The translations under genes were made by a program, and so were the position numbers. This document shows, one piece after another, positions 59,581-64,000 of a stretch of 64,000 bases of DNA. The notes under the pieces were generated by a model. That model ran no database searches, was not told the origin of the DNA, and saw nothing but the letters and a program-made list of their open reading frames with translations. How positions within the stretch are numbered: the stretch's first letter is position 1; every line of letters starts with the position of its first letter. Source of the stretch: Hippophae tibetana (lineage: Eukaryota > Streptophyta > Magnoliopsida > Rosales > Elaeagnaceae); the NCBI GenBank assembly GCA_037013495.1, contig CM072807.1, positions 9,985,001 to 10,049,000 on the forward strand, written 5' to 3'.

Positions 59581-60349
59581 ATTTGTGAAGGGGATAAGAA
59601 GCTTCTTAGGACATGTAGGATTTTACAGACGATTTATTAAAGATTTCTCTAAAATAAGTCATCCCTTATGTAACTTGCTATCAAAAGATGTTTATTTTAA
59701 TTTCAACAAGGACTGCCTTATTGCCTTTAATACCTTGAAAGAGAAACTAACATTTACCCTTATTATTATGGCACCAAACTGGTCTTTACCTTTTGAAATA
59801 ATGTGTGACGCTTCTGATTATGCTATCGGAGCAGTCTTGGGACAAAGAGTTGATAAGTGTTTGCATGTCATCTACTATGCTAGCAAAACACTCAATGATG
59901 CCCAAATGAATTATACCACCACTGAAAAGGAATTCTTCTCTATAGTGTTTTCTTTAGACAAATTTAGGTCTTATTTAGTAGGATCTAAAGTGATTGTGCA
60001 TTCTGATCATGGTGTTTTAAGATACCTATTAAGTAAACCAAATGCCAAGCCAAGATTAATTAGATGGGTCTTACTCTTAGAAGAATTTGACCTAGAAATC
60101 AAGGATAAAAAAGGCAGTGAAAACTTAGTAGCTGGCCATTTGTCTAGGTTGATTTCTGACTTCAATTCTCTTAAAAATGAGAGTAATGAAGATATAGTTG
60201 AAACCTTTCCTGATGAACAATTATTTTCAATAGGTCCGAACCCATGGTATGCTGATATTGTAAATTATCTTGCCACTGGTGTTTTGCGACCTAACACTTC
60301 ATATCAGGACAAGAAAAGGTTTTTTGAAACTATCAAGGACTATTTCTAG
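59581..60349 (+). pseudogene. Gypsy RT thumb and RNase H
   Basis: Open for 254 codons: [20 protein letters not shown] (RT thumb), [20 protein letters not shown] (first RNase H Asp), [20 protein letters not shown] (the Glu), [14 protein letters not shown] (Asp) and [20 protein letters not shown]. The acidic residues of the RNase H core appear intact. It ends at TAG 60347-60349, inside the following connector. Confidence 0.88.
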
Positions 60350-61477
60350 GATGACCCTTATTTATACAAGATTGGTCAAGATCAAGTCATCCAGAGATGT
60401 GTACCTGAAGAAGAACATAAGAGCATTCTAACGTTTTGTCATGAACTTTATTGTGAGGGCCATTTTGGTGGTGAAAAGATAGCCCGTAAGGTATTACAGT
60501 CTGGATTCTTTTGGCCCACTCTTTTTAAAGATGCTCATATGTTTTGTGCACAATGTGATAGATGTCAAAGAACATGAAACATAAGCAAAATAGATGAAAT
60601 TCCTTTGACATATAATTTAGTTGTTGAACTCTTTGATGTATTGGGGATTGACTTTATGGGTCCTTTTCCCCCATCCAATGGTTTTCAATATATTTTGGTT
60701 GCTGTGGATTATGTATCCAAGTGGGTAGAAGCTATCCCCACTAAAACCAATGATGCTAATGTTGTTGTTAAATTCTTGAAGGATTTAATATTCAGCAGGT
60801 TCGGAACGCCTAGAGCTATAATAAGTGATGGAGGTAGCCATTTTTGTAAAAAGATCTTTGATGGAGTACTAAACAAGTACAACATCACACATAAAGTAGC
60901 TACTTCATATCATCCTCAAACTTCTGGTTTAGTGGAAGTAAGTAATAGGCAAATTAAGGGAATATTGGAATGCACTGTGTGTCCTTCAAGGAAGGATTGG
61001 GCATTTAAATTAAATGATGTCTTATGGGCATACCACATCGCTTACAAAACACCTATTGGGATGAGCCCTTATCGGTTAATCTTTGAACACAAGGCTTACT
61101 GGGCAATTAAAGAGTTAAACATGGATTTAGATAAAGAAGGAGAAAAATAGTTACTCCATTTTAATGAGTTGGAAGAAATTAGGAATGAAGCCTATGAGAA
61201 TGCCAAATTATACAAAGAGTGTACTAAGCGCTATCATGACAAGAGGCTAGTTCCTAAGACTATTCACCCTGGAATGAAAGTTCTTTTATTTAACTCTCGT
61301 TTGAGATTATTTTCAGGAAAGCTGAGATCAAGATGGGATGGACCATTCAAAATAGTTCAGGTATTTGCACATGGAGTAGTAGAACTATTGGATTTCAAGA
61401 CACAAAAAACATTCAAAGTCAATGGTCGTGTGAAGCCTTATTTAGAAGAACCAAACAACATTGCTGAATTGGATTGA
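60350..61477 (+). pseudogene. Gypsy integrase
   Basis: Same frame as RNase H, with stops at 60575-60577 and 61148-61150. The N-terminal zinc finger has HELYCEGHFGG and CAQCDRCQ. The catalytic core has [16 protein letters not shown] (first Asp), [10 protein letters not shown] (second Asp) and [17 protein letters not shown] (the Glu), so the D,D-35-E triad is present. The C-terminal part (61169-61477) has [20 protein letters not shown] and NGRVKPYL, typical of Gypsy integrase C-termini. There is no chromodomain or envelope-like frame downstream. Confidence 0.88.
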
Positions 61478-63512
61478 ATTTGAATGAGTAACCCTTAGCA
61501 CCATAAAGTTATGTCTTGCTAAGACGTTAAACTAAGCGATGGATAGGAGGCAACCCATCATTTTAGGTAATTTTCTTTTATTTATTTAATTTTTATTGTT
61601 TATTTTAGTTTAATTACATGTGAATAATTTTAAAATTGTTAAAACTAAAAATATTTGTTAAGATATTAGAAGTTCACAATGATCTGTCTGTATGAACTTT
61701 ATTGATGAATATGATGGATGCACCTGCATTTCTCCATTACTATTTGTACATTCTCAGAAAATAGGTAATATTTCTTCTCTTTTATCTTTATCTTTAATTT
61801 ACAGTTGTTACATTGAGGACAATGTAAGTTCTAGGTTGGGGGTGGTGAAAAGTTACCATGCTTAAAAAATAAAAAAAATTAACAATTTTAAAAATTAAAA
61901 AAAATTATTTATTTTTTATTTATGTTCACATTTTCATTTTTATGGTGTTTGGTTTTATTTTGTGTACTTTAGTAATTTTTGTAATTTTAGAATTAATTAA
62001 AAAAAAATTCTCACAAAAATTTATCATTTCTTTAAAGCAAATTTAATTAATTAGTTAAGTCTTTTGTACTGTTAGATTAATTTTTGAAAACATATCATGA
62101 AATATTTTGTAATTGTTTTTGGTAATTTGTTAGTTTTTTTGTCATAACTAGTATTTCTTGATAAGATGTAGAAATTATATTAAACCCAAAATCGGTGTTT
62201 ATGAATTTTTTTAGTGGAGACTACCTTTGTGAGATATAATTTGAGCCTAATTTCCTTTATTCAGAGTGAAATATATATTTTTTACTCTAAACACATTTCT
62301 TATTTTTTCATTTTTTTAGATGATCTCTATAGGTATTAGCATTGAATGTATGAATTTCTTCTTATCTTAATAGAGTATCGTATATATATATTTTTTGTTG
62401 CTTAGATTAAATGATTTGAGTAGAAATTGATAGTATATGCTTATATCTCATTCATGCATGACTGCTACAAAAAAAGAGACATATATGGGGTTACCTAAAC
62501 TAAGATCAAATAGAAAAGCCACAAAATTAACCACTCACCAAAATCCTAAAAAATGTACAATATATACATGGGTTGACTTTCTAAAATATATATATTGAGA
62601 AATATCTTCAGAAAAAAAATAGAGAGATAAATAATATATAGTATAATCTACATACTAAGATCCACATTGCCTACAAAGTTGTGAGTAAAGGCTAATTACA
62701 AAAGAAAGATATAAGAAGTAATTCCCTAAAAATTCATTGCACTTTCTTCATTTGTAAAAGACATATATCTTGAAATTGTTTCTTAATGATTTTGATTTAT
62801 GCATGAAAATAATTTTTATATATGATATCTTTATAATTTATACATTTGATTCCTTTCATGAGATCAATGTCAAAATAATACTTTGAGCCTTTATTCTTTA
62901 TACATATGCGAACATATTAGTTTATTTCTATACATCAACTCTTTCGCATGTAAATTAGTATGAGTGTTTGAACCCATAGGATTTAGTGTTTTGAGAGTAT
63001 TGACTAGTGAGGAATAGAGTCGAAAAGAATTCAGATTCTAGACACTGAAATTGGGTGAAATTAAATTGATACATTTTTTATATGAAATATGAAAATGATT
63101 TTCGACTAATTATTATAATAAATCATGATTGTTTAAGAAGATTAAAATAAATTATGCTTGCGATTTTAATTATGATCTTAAAGGAGATTAAAAAGTATGA
63201 GACATTTTTGTGTTATGTTGTTTTCTTTTATTCTTAAAAGTTATTTTTGATTTTGTTTTAATTTTAGTTTTTGATTTGATTGTTTTTATTATTTCTTTTA
63301 ATTTTTACATTTAGTTCAATGTTTGTGGGTATCATTACTCAAAACCTTCACGAGACTCAAACTCGTCCACTAGGACAACCTAGGGGTTTATATACTTGTT
63401 GCATAGGCTAAATGTAACCGTGTCAATCCACATAAGTGATTTATGATATTTTAATGTTTAGTTTTTATCGCTTCTCTTGCTAAGGGACTAGCAAGAAGTT
63501 GGTTGGAGGTTG
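61478..63512 (+). other. Non-coding tail between pol and the 3' LTR
   Basis: Starts with GGAGGCAACCCATC (61548-61561), typical of plant Gypsy post-pol DNA, and TTGAGGACAATGT plus GGTTGGGGGTGG (about 61812-61846), a purine tract seen in Athila-like elements. The rest is AT-rich. The sequence just before the 3' LTR is GTTGGTTGGAGGTTG. I found no envelope-like reading frame. Confidence 0.7.
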
Positions 63513-64000
63513 TGATGAGTGCTTAAAAAGCACTAAAATTACCATGATTTTATGCACATTAATTGATTAAAAATATATATATTTATATGATTTTATCATA
63601 TATTTATATATATTTGTCTTTTCGGAATCACGAGTATTTTTATTATTTTTCAGGTATTTTATCTTAAAAACATAACTTAAAGACTCAAAGAGGAATACTG
63701 GAGGCAATACATCACAAATATATTCAAAAATAAATGAGAAAAAGTCAACAAATATAGAAAAATTGGACAAAATGGGTGAAAAAGGTCAAAAAGGAGGAAA
63801 TCGTGCCGCCCAGCCGCCTAGCCGCGCCACCCAACTGCCCAGCTATGCCGACCAACACGTGCAGCACGCCTAACCGCGCCCAGCAACGCGCGTGCTAGCT
63901 CTCCCTTCCGCGCGCACCCTTGCTCCCGTCCGCCTGCGCCCAACTTGCTCTAATCTGTTCGCGCTGCCGCGCCCACACCAACATGACATCATTTTTTCTT
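63513..64000 (+). repeat. 3' LTR of the Athila-like element, cut by window end
   Basis: Starts TGATGAGTGCTTAAAAAGCA and aligns with the first ~490 bp of the 5' LTR at high identity up to about 63800. From there the GC-rich block (63800-63975) differs in the number and arrangement of GCCCAGC/CGCGCC-like units. The minus-strand open frame 63567-63770 is incidental. Confidence 0.88.

Larger units (their letters stand above)
51628..64000 (+). mobile_element. Athila-like Ty3/Gypsy element, 3' end beyond window
   Basis: The 5' LTR is 51628-53527 and the 3' LTR starts at 63513 and runs past the window end, so the element is about 13.8 kb if its LTRs are equal in length. The interior has an Asp-tRNA-type primer-binding site, a 1.2-kb low-complexity leader, two gag modules, protease, RT, RNase H and integrase in Gypsy order, and a 2-kb non-coding tail with the TTGAGGACAATGT and GGTTGGGGGTGG motifs common in Athila-type elements. 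Multiple stops and frameshifts disable gag and pol. It sits inside an older minus-strand Gypsy fragment. Confidence 0.9.

Noticed and set aside
61478..63512. Possible envelope-like third frame of an Athila element
   Set aside because: No open frame longer than chance expectation and no membrane-protein-like sequence in this tail.

Overview
The window looks like nuclear DNA from a flowering plant, most likely a eudicot. The genes are split by short, very AT-rich introns and their products match land-plant families (a DCD-domain protein, a VPS9A-type Rab activator, an NPF4-type transporter). The DNA between them is AT-rich and filled with plant-type LTR retrotransposons, TRIMs and a hAT-type MITE. 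I cannot name the species from the sequence.

Only three ordinary protein-coding genes are supportable. (1) A DCD-domain (B2/NRP-like) gene on the + strand at 7740-9365 has five exons and encodes 236 aa; a 252-bp TRIM sits in its last intron. (2) A VPS9-domain Rab5-type GEF gene (VPS9A-like) on the + strand at 22877-26138 has six exons and encodes 396 aa; it uses one GC-AG intron and ends early compared with the Arabidopsis protein. (3) An NRT1/PTR transporter closest to NPF4.3/4.4 lies on the - strand at 33380-29448, with five exons encoding 611 aa. In all three, the reading frame is continuous across every proposed splice junction. They are unrelated neighbours and share no evident pathway.

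The rest is mostly mobile DNA. A decayed Copia element lies at about 10270-13775, followed by an inverted LTR-like segment (to about 14155). A complete but dead Copia element (15256-20467, TSD ATAAA) carries a 409-bp hAT-type MITE inside gag. A minus-strand Copia tail flanked by oppositely oriented TRIM pieces lies at 36890-37895. From about 50440 to the end there is a nest: an old minus-strand Ty3/Gypsy fragment (Tat/Ogre-like motifs) is interrupted at 51627/51628 by a large Athila-like Gypsy element with 1.9-kb LTRs. That element runs past the window end and holds two diverged gag modules in tandem. Its pol is complete in order (protease, RT, RNase H, integrase) but broken by stops and frameshifts.

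Non-coding structure includes a long interspersed repeat present twice in the same orientation (about 2165-3830 and 42800-44620), a roughly 573-bp tandem duplication upstream of the VPS9 gene, a satellite-like array of about 150-170 bp units (39470-40115), two smaller tandem duplications, several microsatellites and a cluster of three G-boxes. The remaining AT-rich stretches (1-2160, 3830-5925, 26140-29440, 33560-36880, 44620-46850, 47930-50430) show nothing I can assign. I found no clearly new biological system; the most unusual items are the double-gag Gypsy element, the inverted Copia LTR pair and the unclassified long repeat.
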